Shown here in pieces: positions 25,381-37,169 of a DNA stretch of 64,000 nt; the first letter of the stretch is position 1; every line of letters starts with the position of its first letter. A model generated the notes under the pieces. The model did not search any database. It had not been told where the DNA came from and saw only the letters and a program-made list of their open reading frames with translations. The stretch is from Chelydra serpentina (lineage: Eukaryota; Chordata; Testudines; Chelydridae): assembly GCA_037349315.1 (NCBI GenBank), contig JBAIAC010000003.1, positions 9,548,501-9,612,500 on the forward strand, read 5' to 3'. Both the position numbers and the translations under genes were made by a program.

Positions 25381-25878
25381 TCATCTCTGGCAGGGCAACA
25401 ACTTGATATGGGATCCTACAGACCAGAGGTGGAAGAAAGGGACAACTCTCCCAGTAAATGTGGCAGTGAGAGAGAAGAACTGACTCATCTTCTCCACATT
25501 GTAAAATCTCACCTCTCCACTTGCATAGTCCAGATAAACTCCGATCTTCCTGGGTCCCTTTTCCAGAACCTGTGATATCTTTTGGGAGGCAAGAATCCAA
25601 ATCCCCAAAAGAGGAATAAGGCTGATCGTTCCCTTCCTCCTCACAGAGTCTCTGGCGACTCCAATAGCCCAGTGTTTCTCAGGCCCCACCTCCACTTCCA
25701 CCTCCCAGTAATGTCTCCCTGAGGTGAAGCCCTCAGATCCTAGGACAGCAGTAGAAACATCAAATCTCTCAGGATTTTTGGGCAGATCCTGCCGTGTCTT
25801 TCCACATCTCACCCTTTTCCGATCCACAGACAGGACAAGTAGGGGATGGGCTGTGGCTGGATCCAGAGTCACATCCAC
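25381..25878 (-). CDS. PRY-SPRY (B30.2) exon of a TRIM/BTN-like gene
   Basis: An uninterrupted frame of 165 codons follows a strong minus-strand splice acceptor: a (CT)n tract then TTACCGCAG just above 25878. The PRY part has VTLDPATAHPLLVLS, the RKRV.CG pair and GSEGFTSGRHYWEVEV; the SPRY part has WAIGVARDSVRRKG, GIW, IGVYLDYASGEVRFY and a late S.IKL. These are the LDP, WEV and LDYE-type motifs of TRIM and butyrophilin B30.2 domains, which bind target proteins. The loop region after GIW is shorter than usual. It ends in a stop after LLPCQR. The listed first methionine is within the exon and is not a real start. Upstream exons (coiled coil, RING) would lie above 25.9 kb on this strand; I see none. 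It could be a live terminal exon or a pseudogene that has not yet gained a stop. Confidence 0.82.
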   Translation of the reverse strand: MDVTLDPATAHPLLVLSVDRKRVRCGKTRQDLPKNPERFDVSTAVLGSEGFTSGRHYWEVEVEVGPEKHWAIGVARDSVRRKGTISLIPLLGIWILASQKISQVLEKGPRKIGVYLDYASGEVRFYNVEKMSQFFSLTATFTGRVVPFFHLWSVGSHIKLLPCQR

Positions 25879-26339
25879 TGCGGTAAGAGAGAGAGAGAGA
25901 GAAAGTCAGTTTTTACAGTGAACTGGGGAAAGGTTTGGTCATTTCAGCAACAGGAAATGCCCCAGTTTGAGAGCTGATCCATGATTTTCCCTCACCCAGA
26001 ATTCACCAGAGCCTACATGGAAAAAACTACCATGGGATCCAATAAACAAGACTGGGAACTGCCCAGTTTCTGATCTATAATTAAAGTGAGTTCTAGCAAT
26101 GCCATGCCAGTTAAACATTCCAGTAAGAAGCTCTAATAATATAATAAATTCCCTGTACCAAAGATCTTAATGGATCCCACTTATGGGGTTTATATGACAT
26201 CTTAGTCCAAACCTCCTGTTTGATCCTGGGGGCAGTGTTGTGTTAATGCCAATTAAGGAGACCATGAGTCTCAACCAATATTAAATGAAGATATTAACCC
26301 CCATCCTTGCAGCTTTTTCGATCACAGAAATGTCTGTTT
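25879..26339. other. No recognisable gene
   Basis: Directly upstream of the SPRY exon on the minus strand. The (CT/GA)n tract at 25886-25902 serves as the polypyrimidine tract of its acceptor. I did not find the preceding TRIM exons. Confidence 0.4.
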
Positions 26340-26608
26340 AAATACAGGAGATGATGATGAGTAATGGTCTCAAGTTCCACAGGGGGAGGTTTAGGTTGGA
26401 TATTAGGAAAAACTTTCACTAGTAGGGTGGTGAAGCACTGGAATGGGTTACCTAGGGAGGTGGTGGAATCTCCTTCCTTAGAGGTTTTTAAGGTCAGGCT
26501 TGACAAAGCCCTGGCTGGGATGATTTAGTTGGGGTTGGTCCTGCTTTGAGCAGGGGGTTGGACTAGATGACCTCATGAGGTCCCTTCCAACCCTGAGATT
26601 CTATGACA
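26340..26608 (+). mobile_element. CR1 3' end
   Basis: Well preserved CR1 tail: GGTTTAGGTTGGATATTAGG, GTGGTGAAGCACTGGAATGG, CCTTCCTTAGAGGTTTTTAA, GGGGTTGGACTAGATGACC and a terminal CAACCCTGAGATTCTATGA. It is non-coding apart from the last C-terminal codons of ORF2. The Cry I SINE tail at 7895-8066 resembles this end. Confidence 0.88.
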
Positions 26609-26896
26609 CCAAACTTTTCTCAGCCATCTACCTCTTTTGACAAGTTGAATTGTATTCCACCCGCTTTCTACACTCCTGGTGTAAGGATAAGGCCTTTTCC
26701 TGTAGCCATATTGTAAGGCCTAAGGCCCTTGTCTGTTGCCATATTAAGAGAGCAGCAGCCATTAGCCAAGAAGTAGGAAGTCACATCCTCTCATTCCATC
26801 TAAATTACATTAAAATAATGTAATATCAGGCTATTAAAAAGGAGACCCAGTACTAATGGCACCCACTATCACCAGATAAAGAAACAGATCTTAAGA
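26609..26896. other. Unassigned sequence before provirus
   Basis: It contains an imperfect direct repeat (AAGGCC..TTTCCTGTAGCCATATT and AAGGCCCTTGTCTGTTGCCATATT). It could be part of another LTR, but I cannot name it. Confidence 0.35.
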
Positions 26897-27753
26897 TGAC
26901 TAAAGAAAACTTAGTTTGACAGCATTCTGTCTGGCAAGAAACCACTTATCAATAGTTGGGGTTGTGAAATCCTCATTTCTTTATTGTTCTGTCATTATGG
27001 TCTCCACTTCCCTATTGTTTGTCTGTATGATCTCTTCTGGGTCCTTGATTGTTTCTGTCTGTTACATAATGAATTTTGGTAGGTGTAAATTAATTCAGGT
27101 GCTGGGGTATGATTGGTTAGAGAATTTTGTTAGGATTGGTTAGTAAAATAAGTGGTTAAGGTCTAGCTAAGCAGGACTCAAGTTTCACTATATAAACTGG
27201 GGTCCAGGAAGGAGACCAGCAGAGAAGGAACAGAAGAATAAAAAGAAGGAAAGACCCAGAATAAGAAGGACTCACCCCAAGACACAGTGTAAGACCAGAG
27301 CTGCTAAGAAGCCTCTGCATGACCGTAACATTCAGCAATCAGAATCCAGATGAGACTGACCTTGCCTGGCTAACAGGGAAAGTTTGCCCTCGTGATCAGG
27401 ATCGGTGAGCATAGCATTGTATGTTTATCGTGTGTGTTCTGCTTCTTGGTAACTGTTAATAGATCGAGTGAGGATATTACTGTGTAAGACTTTCACTGGT
27501 AAAAGGTCCTGCAAATCTGCAGGAAGTTACGCCCTGAGCCCTAAGAATTGGGTAAGGGTGAGTATTTAAAATAACAGGGTTATGCCTGAGCCTAGGGACT
27601 GGTAAGGGTGGATGCCTAAATCGAGAGGGTTACACACTGAGCCCTAGGTAAAGGTGGGTGCCCCAACACAGGAGTGCACATAAGAAAGATTAACATTTGT
27701 TAAAGGAACTAGGCAAATAAGTGTGTGTAACAGAGAATTCTGTGCGGGTAACA
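26897..27753 (+). repeat. 5' LTR of split provirus
   Basis: It begins TGACTAAAGAAAAC and ends GCGGGTAACA, about 857 bp, and matches 40666-41387 over most of its length. A TATA box (CTATATAAAC) lies at 27188-27197. The polyadenylation signal seen in the other copy (AATAAA near 41230) reads AATAGA here. The 3' part has three diverged repeats of a module starting GTTA.(G/C)CC(T)GAGCCTA (27526, 27579, 27629), against one in the 3' LTR. A TGTGGAGAATGCAGGCA motif follows at 27760 where a primer site is expected; its tRNA is unknown. Confidence 0.85.
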
Positions 27754-28180
27754 TATTTTGTGGAGAATGCAGGCAATCTAAGTTCATTTGGACCCAATTG
27801 ATCTAGCCTAACACAGTAATAGCAGCAGAATATATGAGGGAAAGAAAACAAAGAAAAGGGACCAGGAGGGCTATGGGTTATCTAAAGAGCCCACCCTCCT
27901 TTCTAGATGGGTAACAGAATGAGGCCCATGCCCATGGGGACAATGTTCTTTCCAGGCGAGGGATGCCCTGGAGTCTGCTTGTAAGGGGTTTGAAGCATCC
28001 TGTAAGAGCATGAAGGCAAAACCAAAGAAAAGGGCTATCAAAGCAGCAGCAGCATGGGCATTATGGAAAGCTGTCACTAATCTCTCCAGACCGGTAGCAC
28101 TCCAGGAAAGGTAACTGGAGGATTACAAAATTGGAGTTTGATAGACTTAAGGAGAATTTGGCTCAGTATAAGGCATCTGA

Positions 28181-28558
28181 GTGATCCCTGTAGCTTCAGC
28201 ATCACCGAATGCAACAGCTGTAGAGGCAAAAAGAGGAGAATTTGAGCAACTTGCACTGAAAGTAGAAAACTTGAATGGGGAAGTATCTACATTGCAAATG
28301 AAACTGGAGGATGCTCAGGCAGCTGTCAGAACGGTGTTACAAGAACATAAAGATCAGGTCCAGACAAACGGTGACCATACTGTCTGTAGGCAGCGAATAG
28401 AGAAAATGGAAAACATGTTGGGAGCCCAGAGGGGCCACAGTAGCAGCAGCAAGGGGAGGTGTGAGTGTGGGCACACCGGGGACACAGACACCTGGGAGGG
28501 CACTTGGAATGGGAATAGTTGGATGGATCCTGAACAGAGAGATTCTGGGTGGCCATAG
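28181..28558 (+). pseudogene. Provirus gag-region remnant
   Basis: A 125-codon frame in the gag position, 430 bases after the LTR, with a likely coiled coil (LALKVENLNGEVSTLQMKLE) and no zinc knuckle in a standard form (a CECG...H cluster follows at residues 93-97). I infer gag from position only. The surrounding 27.8-30.0 kb has further short broken frames and no clear capsid motif. Confidence 0.45.
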
Positions 28559-30033
28559 CCCCCCCAATGCTTTTCCTGAAGGGACCTATATCTCTTCAAA
28601 AAGGGAATTGCAGGACTTGAAACTGAAAGTACAACTCAATCCTGTTGAAGGGCCAAAATCCATATGCTGTGTATGTAAAATCCTAACACAGGCAACTGTG
28701 GACAATCAGAATTCAACATATATATTTTATATTAATACACTGTATATAGTGTTTAAAGGAAAACACCTGTGTACTAATTGTATGTCATATGTTAACCTGA
28801 AACCATGGGCGTAGACATTATGTAATCTTTGACTATTGGCTATAGTGCTTATCTTGTTTTGCTGCTAGTCCTATCCAGGGGTTCGGGACCTCCTACCCTG
28901 CCACTTCCCTCCACCCATGAAAATCCCATATAATCCATTGTAATTAATTGATTGGAAGTGTCTCTGAGCCTAATAAGCACAGTGACGCTCCGCCAGCGCT
29001 GTGCGTAATGAACCCACGTACTTGATTCTACACGGTGTCCATTTTTCCAAGGATAGTAACAAGAACAAAACCTGACCCAAATGATGCACAACAAAGGGAA
29101 ATAAGGCAAAATATTAGAGATTTCTGATTTTACCCCAAACCGGGTATGGGCAGCTGCTCAGTTATTGAGACATGTGACTGAACTGGATCGTAAAAATGTT
29201 GGCACAAACTGAGTGGAGGCCAGCAAATTCTGAGGTTCTAACCCAGGTCTGTACTAGCGCTTCTGATTGGGAAGTGATACAGAATGCTGGGGAGCGGCTA
29301 GGTGCAAACGATATTTTGGCTACTGGATGAAGGAAGTAATGAAGGTAGTGATGTCGGCCCAGTAACTGGGGAAATTGTTCCATGTAACAGAAGAGTGTCC
29401 TTGTGACTCCCCATAATTGTATGTTATTAAAAAGGAGATACTACTGGCACAATGACCAGTAACTGGAACTGCACGGGATTTCAATACTTTAGCTTTTAAG
29501 ACTGCGTTGTTAGATGGTTTGAATTAAAGAATGAAAATAATTTCAGGACCCTTAGATCCAGGTAGGGGATAGCGAGAGTTAAAACAGGAAATTCTTCCAG
29601 CAGCTGTAACTTTGAGACAGACAGGGACAAGCGGGAAAAGGAGAATGGAGCCTGTACAGGTGGTAACTTTTGCCAACAATGGGCCCCCAGATCGCCAAGA
29701 TGCACTATGGCATGTCAGAGGAAGAGGACGGGGAGGTGCAATGGGCAGCAGAGGCACAAGAGGCGGATATGGATATGGGTATTAGATGCAGGAGAGAGGA
29801 TATATGCCTGAAGGTGGAAAAGATACATTGAGAATGAAGGTTTTGAGGAAACGCATGATGGAAGGGGAACCAAGAGAGAAACAGATTGGGAAGCCCATAA
29901 GTGAGTTATTGCAGAGGGCTTCCCTTTAGATAGGCAAGAGGAACTGACTGATGGGGCTCCAGTAACTCCAATAATGGACCCTGAACCATCAGCACCACCC
30001 CAATAGGGGCACCTGCCTCCCCGGACTCTCCCT

Positions 30034-30162
30034 GAGGTAGTGGTCCAACTACAGCATGACAAATGGGGGCGTCCCATTGTAGGGGAAATAATGGTGAGAT
30101 TAGGGGAACAAACATGCCCCACTATGCTAATTGACACTGGAGCATCAGTATGTGTGCTTGTA
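30034..30162 (+). pseudogene. Provirus aspartic protease remnant
   Basis: A plus-strand frame reads EVVVQLQHDKWGRPIV, then GEIMVRLGE, then MLIDTGASVCVL. The IDTGAS motif is the catalytic aspartate loop of retroviral proteases, which cleave Gag and Gag-Pol. It lies about 430 bases before RT, in the normal pro-pol order. The frame is lost soon after; the flap and ILG-type motifs are not recognisable. Confidence 0.72.
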
Positions 30163-30593
30163 GAGCAGTAGCTTCTCGGGGATGCTGTGGAAACAGAAAA
30201 TTCAACACAACTAGTATCATATACAGGGGAGACAATGAAAGCATTTATCACAAGACCAATCCTGACCCGCATAGGGACTCAGGGGTCATGGTAAAATACT
30301 GTGTTCAGAAACAGGATCAAACTGGGAATGGGAGTAAGGAGGGTGGAATACTAAGAATGTCTTACTTTAATGAGGGGAGACTATTTGTGGAGCTAGCCAA
30401 TGGGTTTCTATGGGCATATAGTGAAGAGCCAGCAGAAACACCCACCCCTCCATTAATGCTGTACATAGATGTGTGGCTGTAAATGCCCCAGAAGGAGGGC
30501 AAGCAGAAGAAGGGGACCCAAGGGGGGACAAGTTTCCTGGGGTATGGGCTAAAGATAAATTGGAGTGTGGGAAAATTGATGCCGAGGTTTTAA

Positions 30594-31135
30594 TTGGAGT
30601 GCCTGATCCCCCCTCCACAGCATCAATACAAGTATCCTCCGGAGGAAGAGGAAGGACTAAAATCTACCATTGAAAGTTTGTTAGAACAGAGTGTTATTGT
30701 GCAAATGGTTAGTACTAATAATGCCCCAATTTGGCCTGTACTGAAAGAGGATGGGAAGAGCTGGCGAATGACAGTGGATTTTAGATCATTAAACGCAGTA
30801 ACCCCGGCCACTGCTCCAGTCGTGGCTAAGTACCAAGAAGTAGTTACTGCAGTAGCAGCAGGGGCACAGTGGGTCTCAGTAGTAGATTTAGCAAATGCCT
30901 TCTCTGCTATTTCCTTGCGCCCTGAGTCTTGGTACAAATTTAGGTTCATTTACAGAGGGACAACAGTTTTGTTTCACAAAGACCCCCAGGGTTTTCATAA
31001 TGTGCCCGCAATTTGTCCCTCATGTGGTTAAGATGTGGGAAAAATTGACAACCAAAATAGGGTAATTGACAACTGAAAACCAAAATAGGGTAATTTCCTA
31101 TGCTGATGATATACTGGTGCATGGGGACAATAGGG
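30594..31135 (+). pseudogene. Provirus reverse transcriptase remnant
   Basis: The first frame contains NNAPIWPVLKEDGKSWRMTV, DFRSLNAVTP and VVDLANAFSAI, retroviral RT domain 1-3 motifs including the first catalytic aspartate. The usual 'P.GF..SP' region reads DPQGFHNVPAICPSCG and then breaks. After a short local duplication (the stretch around ACCAAAATAGGGTAATT occurs twice at 31050-31093) another frame gives ISYADDILVHGDN, the YADD catalytic box. RNase H is not recognisable between 31140 and 31600. The pattern is retroviral and distinct from the LINE RTs in this window. Confidence 0.82.
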
Positions 31136-31650
31136 AGGAGGTTGGTAGGTTATCACAAAGCAAGGAGGAGAAGGTAATAACCAGAGCATGAAGGCAGGTG
31201 ACAAACCCAAAGACATTGGATCTACAAGCCCTACAGGAAGGGAATGAAGAAATTGAGCAATAACTGAAGCAAGAAATAATTAGAGGAAAATGGCATGCAC
31301 ACAAAGACCCTGAAGGGATAGTGTGGGTCACTGAGCATAACTCAGACCTTGGGGAACAGCCTAAAAGGTGGTTAATGCCTAAAAAAGTCAGAACTGAATT
31401 GGTTCATATATGTGCATAAGCAAGGGCATTTTGGGTTGGATAATACTGTGGAAACAAAGATACCGGGTAGTGGTCCATCTTAAGGTAAGATGTAAAGCGA
31501 TGGTGTAATAATTGTTTGCAGCATGCTGTGGTCAATGCAGACCCACAGGCACAAAAAGGGTCCCATTGCTCAAAGGATTGAGGATCCAGGGCCTGGTTAC
31601 AGATAGACTATATTAGACCCCTACCAGTTACTCCAAGGAAGACGTATTGT

Positions 31651-32446
31651 TTGGTGATTGTAGATCCCTTTACAAAATGGATAGAAACCATCCCAACAAA
31701 GACTAACACAGCTTTAACTACAGCCTGGCAGTCCTTTAATGTAGTGTTTAGCTGGTGGGGGCTGCCCAAGAAAATCGATTTGGGGCAAGGCCCAAACTTC
31801 ATTGGGGAAACTATGCAGGAACTGTGTAAAATACTAGGCATTAAGCAAAGGTTTCACATTACAGGACATCCCCAATCCTCAGGAAAAGTGGAACGAACTC
31901 ACCGCACTCTAAAGGATGTTGTAAGGAAAATGGGAAAAGAAAATGGGACAGATTGGGATGAAAAACGGCCTATGAGTCTAATAGCCTTAAGGTCGGTCCC
32001 AGCAAGTCATGGTCATACTCCCTTTGTAGTAATTATGGGAAGGGACATAAGAACACCCCAACAGTGCTGGCTAAATGTAGATATTCCATATGGGGGGCAA
32101 CCCAAAGTGCTAAATGACCAGTGGATCCAGTCCCTTTTAGAGGCAGTAACAGAAATCCACAAGAAAATAGAACAATTGGGTGTTTACATAAAAAAAGGTG
32201 AATAAAAGGCTGGGCTGGGTGAAGAAGCCTGTTGAATGGGAGGTTGGAGATCAGGTGCTGCATCGAAAATGTGCAGAACAAGATAATTCTTTGAGTATGA
32301 AGTGGGAAGGCCCAGTGAACATTGTGGAGAAGGCCAGGCCAACAGTATACCAGGGAGAAATCTGGTCAAAAAGGCTAAACAAATCAAAATTAAAATGGTT
32401 CCATTCTTCACAGCTTAAACCATGGAAAGGGGATTTCAAGCAGTAA
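31651..32446 (+). pseudogene. Provirus integrase remnant
   Basis: The frame 31651-32205 carries the integrase core: VDPFTKW (first D), IDLGQGPNF (second D, D-x-G context) and HPQSSGKVERTHRTLK (catalytic E). All three DDE residues are visible. A frameshift near 32200 leads to the C-terminal DNA-binding part (32198-32446: GDQVLHRK...KWEGP..IVEK...). The N-terminal HHCC zinc domain is degraded (a LHKQ/CNNC-like trace near 31500). Pol ends at 32446. Confidence 0.83.
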
Positions 32447-32678
32447 ACTCAAATTAGCCCCAGCAAGGGAGGTGTTAGAATGTTGAAAGACAAAATAAAC
32501 ATTTTTCTAAGTAAAGGCTGATGCCAGCAGAAGAACACAAGTGACTCAGGCCCCATGATAAAGAAGTTGCTGTCGCGATTATGTGTGTGTGTGGGGGGGG
32601 TTTATGTTGTCTGGTAGCCAACCCTATTCCCTGGCCTGTTGACATTCATGCAGAAAATATATGGAGAATTATTTCTGA

Positions 32679-32990
32679 ATGATGGTACAGTGTAGGATTG
32701 ATCCATCAATACTCAATCACACCAGCTGTTACTTGTGTTGGGAAAAGGGGTTTGCCCATTACTATAATGTAATGACTGGCGGGCTGTCACCAGCAGCCCC
32801 ATCCCAATCTAGGTTGTCATTGACTGAATACTTTAACACTATGATGGGAAATTGTATGGGACCAAAAGCCACAATATGTAATATTGAATGCCTTAAGCTC
32901 ACACAGAAACATGAAGTGGTCAATCCTCTTAGGATCCCTGTACTTACCCCCAAATGTGGAATATTGAAGGTCATGGGGTTTGCTTGGTAG
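32679..32990 (+). pseudogene. Possible provirus env-region remnant
   Basis: A 103-codon frame with several cysteines (CYLCWEKG, CMGP, CNIEC) lies downstream of pol, where env would start. There is no motif that proves this. The minus-strand LINE begins about 200 bases further on, so the rest of env is missing or displaced. Confidence 0.3.
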
Positions 32991-33577
32991 CCAGGACGGG
33001 ACATTGAAATTAGGATGTTAATGGGGTTTAATGAGCCTCACCGGTTTCAAATCTAGGAATCAAGTGCACTGACTATTCCGAAAAACTACTACTAAAAAAC
33101 AACCTAAAGTTTAATTACAATATCAGTGTCTGATTAATTTTTGTAATATCCCTGCCCAACTAGGTAAATATATTGTGCTACAGCATGGCCAGAAGGCAGC
33201 AGGAGAGTGATCCTATTGGGATCCGGGAAGGGCAAAGGGTGGGCAAAGCCCGCCCACTGCTAAAGGACCCCCCCCTCCCAGCCTAAGGGGAGAGACCCAC
33301 AGGACCTGGATTCCAAAAGATTACAGGGGACAACAAATGGAAAAAACAGGGATGGGAGTGTGGTCAAAGGGTCAAAAGAAGTGAACCAGTTGGGGACACT
33401 GAGCAGAGAACCCCGGACAGCGCCCACTGCTCCTCAAAGGCGTCAAGGGAGCCAGTGGACACTGCCCAGAGGAACTCTGCCCGGATGCGTGAACAAACGG
33501 AGGATCAGAAATAGGTCCCACAGTCACAGGAGCCTCCGTCGGCCAACCTCCTCACCCTGGTTTTGTAGATGGCCGTT

Positions 33578-36500
33578 TTAGCTAGGGCCAGGAGGAGGTT
33601 GACTAGGAGGTCCCGCGACTTCGTGGGGCCGCGGATGGGAAGTGCATAAATAAAAAGGTGAGGGGAAAAGTGCAACCAAAACCTCAACAAAATGTCTAAG
33701 AGGAGCCGGAATAGGGGCTACAGCCTGGCACACTCCAGATAAATGTGCCTCTCTCACGCCACAAAAGGGGCAGGTGTCAGGGATAGGGGTGAACCACGCC
33801 AAGTACATGCCCGTACTCACGGCTCCATGAAGGAGCTGCCAACTGATATCCCCGGCGGGCCTTGTGACGAAGGTGGAGTAAAGGCTGGCCCACCGGGGCT
33901 CCTCACCCTCTAGAAGTGGCAGGAGGTCCCGCCATTTCGTATCGGGGCGGGACGTGAGGGTGAGGAGATGAAGGGTGTGGAGCATGAGCGTGTATAGATG
34001 TTTCCTTGGCACGGTCTGGAAGCAGACCGGCTGCAGTTCATGCTGCCGGCTCGTGGTGAAGGGACAGGAAGCCGGTTGGGTCTGCGGGGCAGGGGCCCCA
34101 ATAAACAGGTCCGGAGGGCCCGGGGTGGAGGGAGGGCGGGGCATGCCCTCTCGCAGGACCCGGTCGAAGTAAACCCGAGCAGCGGGCGGCAAAGCGGCCT
34201 TCACCTCCTGAAGTATGCGCCGGGGAGTACGAGGTCTGGAGAGCCCCATTCGTTGAGTGAGCGTCAAGGGATCCAGCCAGTCTCCCCGGTCGTAGTCCAG
34301 GAGGTCTCCGACTCTAGTGACTTCTGCCAGGACCAACCTCTGACACACCGAGGGGGACTCGGCCACCTGCACACGCAGCTGGGGGTTGTGTAGCAGGGGC
34401 TCCACGAGGAGATCTGCCCCCTTGGTGGCCACCACAGACCTGGTTGCTGAGAATAGCTTCCAGGTCCGGAGGAGGTCCTGGTAGAAGACCGGCAGCCCGG
34501 AGAGGTCTTGCAGAAGGTCTCTTGGATGGAGATAAAGGAGCTGCCGGTCATATCGGAGCCTTCGGAAGCGGCGCAGGAAGGTGTGCGCCAGTACACTCCA
34601 CGCCAGACTACCTGCACCATAAAGGAGTGTCTGCAGGGCCTGGAGGCGGAAGACATGGACCTGAGTGTGTAGACACTTCAGGCCCTGCCCACCCTCATCC
34701 AGAGGTAGGTGGAGAACCCCTGCAGAGACCCAGTGCAGTCCTGACCAAAAGAACTCCAGAATCGACGTCCAGAGGTGGGTCAGGAAACCCGGAGCCGGGA
34801 CCAGGTTGTTGAGCCGGTACCAGAGCATGGACAGGACTAGTTGATTGAGTACCAGTGCCCTCCCTCGAAAGGAGATGCACTGGAGTAGTCCTGTCCATCT
34901 CCAGAGCCGCTCGGTCACCCTGCCCTCTAAACTGTGCCAGTTCTCCGGCAGAGACGGATGCGTGGCAGAAAGGTAAATGCCGAGATAGAGCAGCGGACCC
35001 GCGCTCCACCTGACAGCCTGAAGCGCAGGTGGGAGGGAGCTCGCCTGCCACCCGCCCCCGACCACCAGGCCAGAGCTCTTGACCCAGTTGACCCGGGCGG
35101 AGGAGGCCGCTGAGTAGATCGCATGGCAAGCCTCCACCCGCGCCAGGTCATCCGGGTCCTGGACCAAGAGGAGCACGTCGTCGGCGTATGCCGACAGGAC
35201 CAGCCACAGCTCTGACTCTCAGAGCACCAACCCCGTCAACCTCCTACGGAGGAGACAGAGGAAGGGCTCGATCGCCAGAGCGTACAGCTGGCCCGAGAGG
35301 GGGCACCCCTGCCGTACTCCCCGCCCAAAGCTGACTGGCTCGGTCAGGGTCCAGTTGAGCCTTACCAGACACTCTGTGGAGGCGTACAGCACCTGGAGAA
35401 AACCCACAAACTGGGGTCTGAAACCAAACGCTCGCACAGTGATCAGGAGATACCCGTGATCCACCCTGTCGAACGCCTTCTCCTGATCCAGGGACAGGAT
35501 GGCGAACGACAGACCATCCCTACACCCAAGCTCCAAGAGATCCCGGACCAGATACAGGTTGTCGAAGATGGTGCGGCCCAGGATGGTGTAGGTCTGGTCA
35601 GACCACGTCCACCAGCACAGACCCCAGCCACAGCGAGATGGCCTTCACAGCACGGCTTGCCTGCACGAAAGAGGGAGGACCCCGCTCTGCAAGGACTCGG
35701 CCCAGACGGTGACAAGGTCTGTGCCGAGGACATCCCAGAACACGCGGTAGAACTCCACGGTCAGCCCGTCCAGTCTCGGGGATTTATTAGTGGGCATGTG
35801 ACGGAGGGCTTCCGAGAACTCGGCCAGACTGAGAGGCAGCTCTAGCCGGTCTCGGTCGTCTGTGATGACTGTAGGGAGTTCGTCCCAGAGCACTCTGCAA
35901 GTGTTAGGATCGGTCGGATCTGGGGAGAAAAGGCTCGCGTAGAAGGCCCTGGCCCTCACGCACATTTCCACCGGATCCGTGAGGGAGGGGCCGTCCTCTG
36001 CGAGAAGGCAGGTGATATGTTTCTTAGCCCCCTCTTTTTCTCCAGGGTGTAGAAGAAGCGGGAGCAACAATCCATTTCCCGAAGGAGACGAATGTAGGAT
36101 CGAACGAAGGCGCGCCGGGCCTGATGGTCTTCGAGTTCCCGGAGCTCCTCCCACTTCTCCCGGCAAACCCCACAGAGGGATGGATCCTCGGGGCTGGCGG
36201 CCAGACGCCTCTCCAGCTCTAAGACCTCCCATTCCAATTGCTCTATTGTCACATCCCTCTGTCGGCTGGCATCCCGGGTGTAGTCACAGCAGAAGAGCCG
36301 GGTGCGCACCTTCCCTAGATCCCACCATCGCCGCACCGCTGCCCTCGCCAGGCCAGTCAGAACTCCCGGAAGGATGCCACGAAGCCCACGTCCTCCAGCA
36401 AACTGTCATTAAAATGCCAATAGGCCGGCCCCGGCCTCTCCGCACAGAGCAAGGCCGTCACGGTAGCTAGATGATGATCAGAGAACGGGGCCGGCTGGAC

Positions 36501-37169
36501 GCTGGAGGAGTGGGTCCATGAAAGGTGAAAATGTGATAAATAGATGCGGTCCAACCGGGAGTGGTGCGACCGATGGGCCTCCACCCGGAAAAAGGTGAAG
36601 GTCGAAATGTCATCCGGGTGGTGGTCGCGCCAGACGTTCACCAGGGAATGATGGTCGACTATCTCCCAGAGGACATCAGCGGCAGCCGGGCACTGCTCGG
36701 TCCCCAAGTGGTCCCATTCCTCAAGGGTGTTGTTAAAGTCCCCGCCCAGGACCAGGCACTCGTGAGGATCCAAGGTGCCGAGGAAGGCGGATGCCTGCTG
36801 ATAGAAACGCAGCTGCTCCGGGCCCGATGTCGGGGCATAGATGTTGACAAGAATAACCACAAGCCCCTCCTTACGGACCCGGAGGTGCAGCAGGCGGCCC
36901 AGTACAACTTCAGCAACCCCCAGCACCTCAGGCTGTAGGTCGGGGGAGAACAGGGTCGCCACTCCAGCCTGTCAAGCGGATAGATGGCTGAAGTAGACCC
37001 TGTCCCTCCATTCCAGCCACCAGCTGTCTTCAGCGGCTGGATCTGTATGGGTCTCCTGCAGGAATACTACAGAGTACCCCCCCTCCCGAAGGAAGGAGAG
37101 CACCTGGCTCCTGCGGAGACCCATCCGACAGCCCCAGGTGTTCAATGTTGTGAAGAGGATGAATGTCAT
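33578..37169 (-). pseudogene. Tx1-type LINE ORF2: endonuclease and RT
   Basis: The start ATG is 37169-37167 and overlaps the ORF1 stop as ATGA. The endonuclease (37169-36357) keeps its catalytic pattern: TLNTWG, FLQETHT, GGDFNNTLEEWD, SRLDRIY and FSDHH. RT follows: NKSPRLDGLTVEFY, LDQEKAFDRVDH, GRGVRQGCPLSGQLYALAIEPF and SAYADDVLLLVQD (35200). About 50 residues between SCRQAVL and the 'TIFDNLYLV' region are deleted near 35640. A long C-terminal domain (532 codons open, 35176-33578) follows. Nonsense codons include TGA at about 36972 (HLSA-stop-QAG) and about 35220 (GLVL-stop-ESE), both in CGA contexts, plus a stop at 36357 and frameshifts near 35443-35733. Confidence 0.87.
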
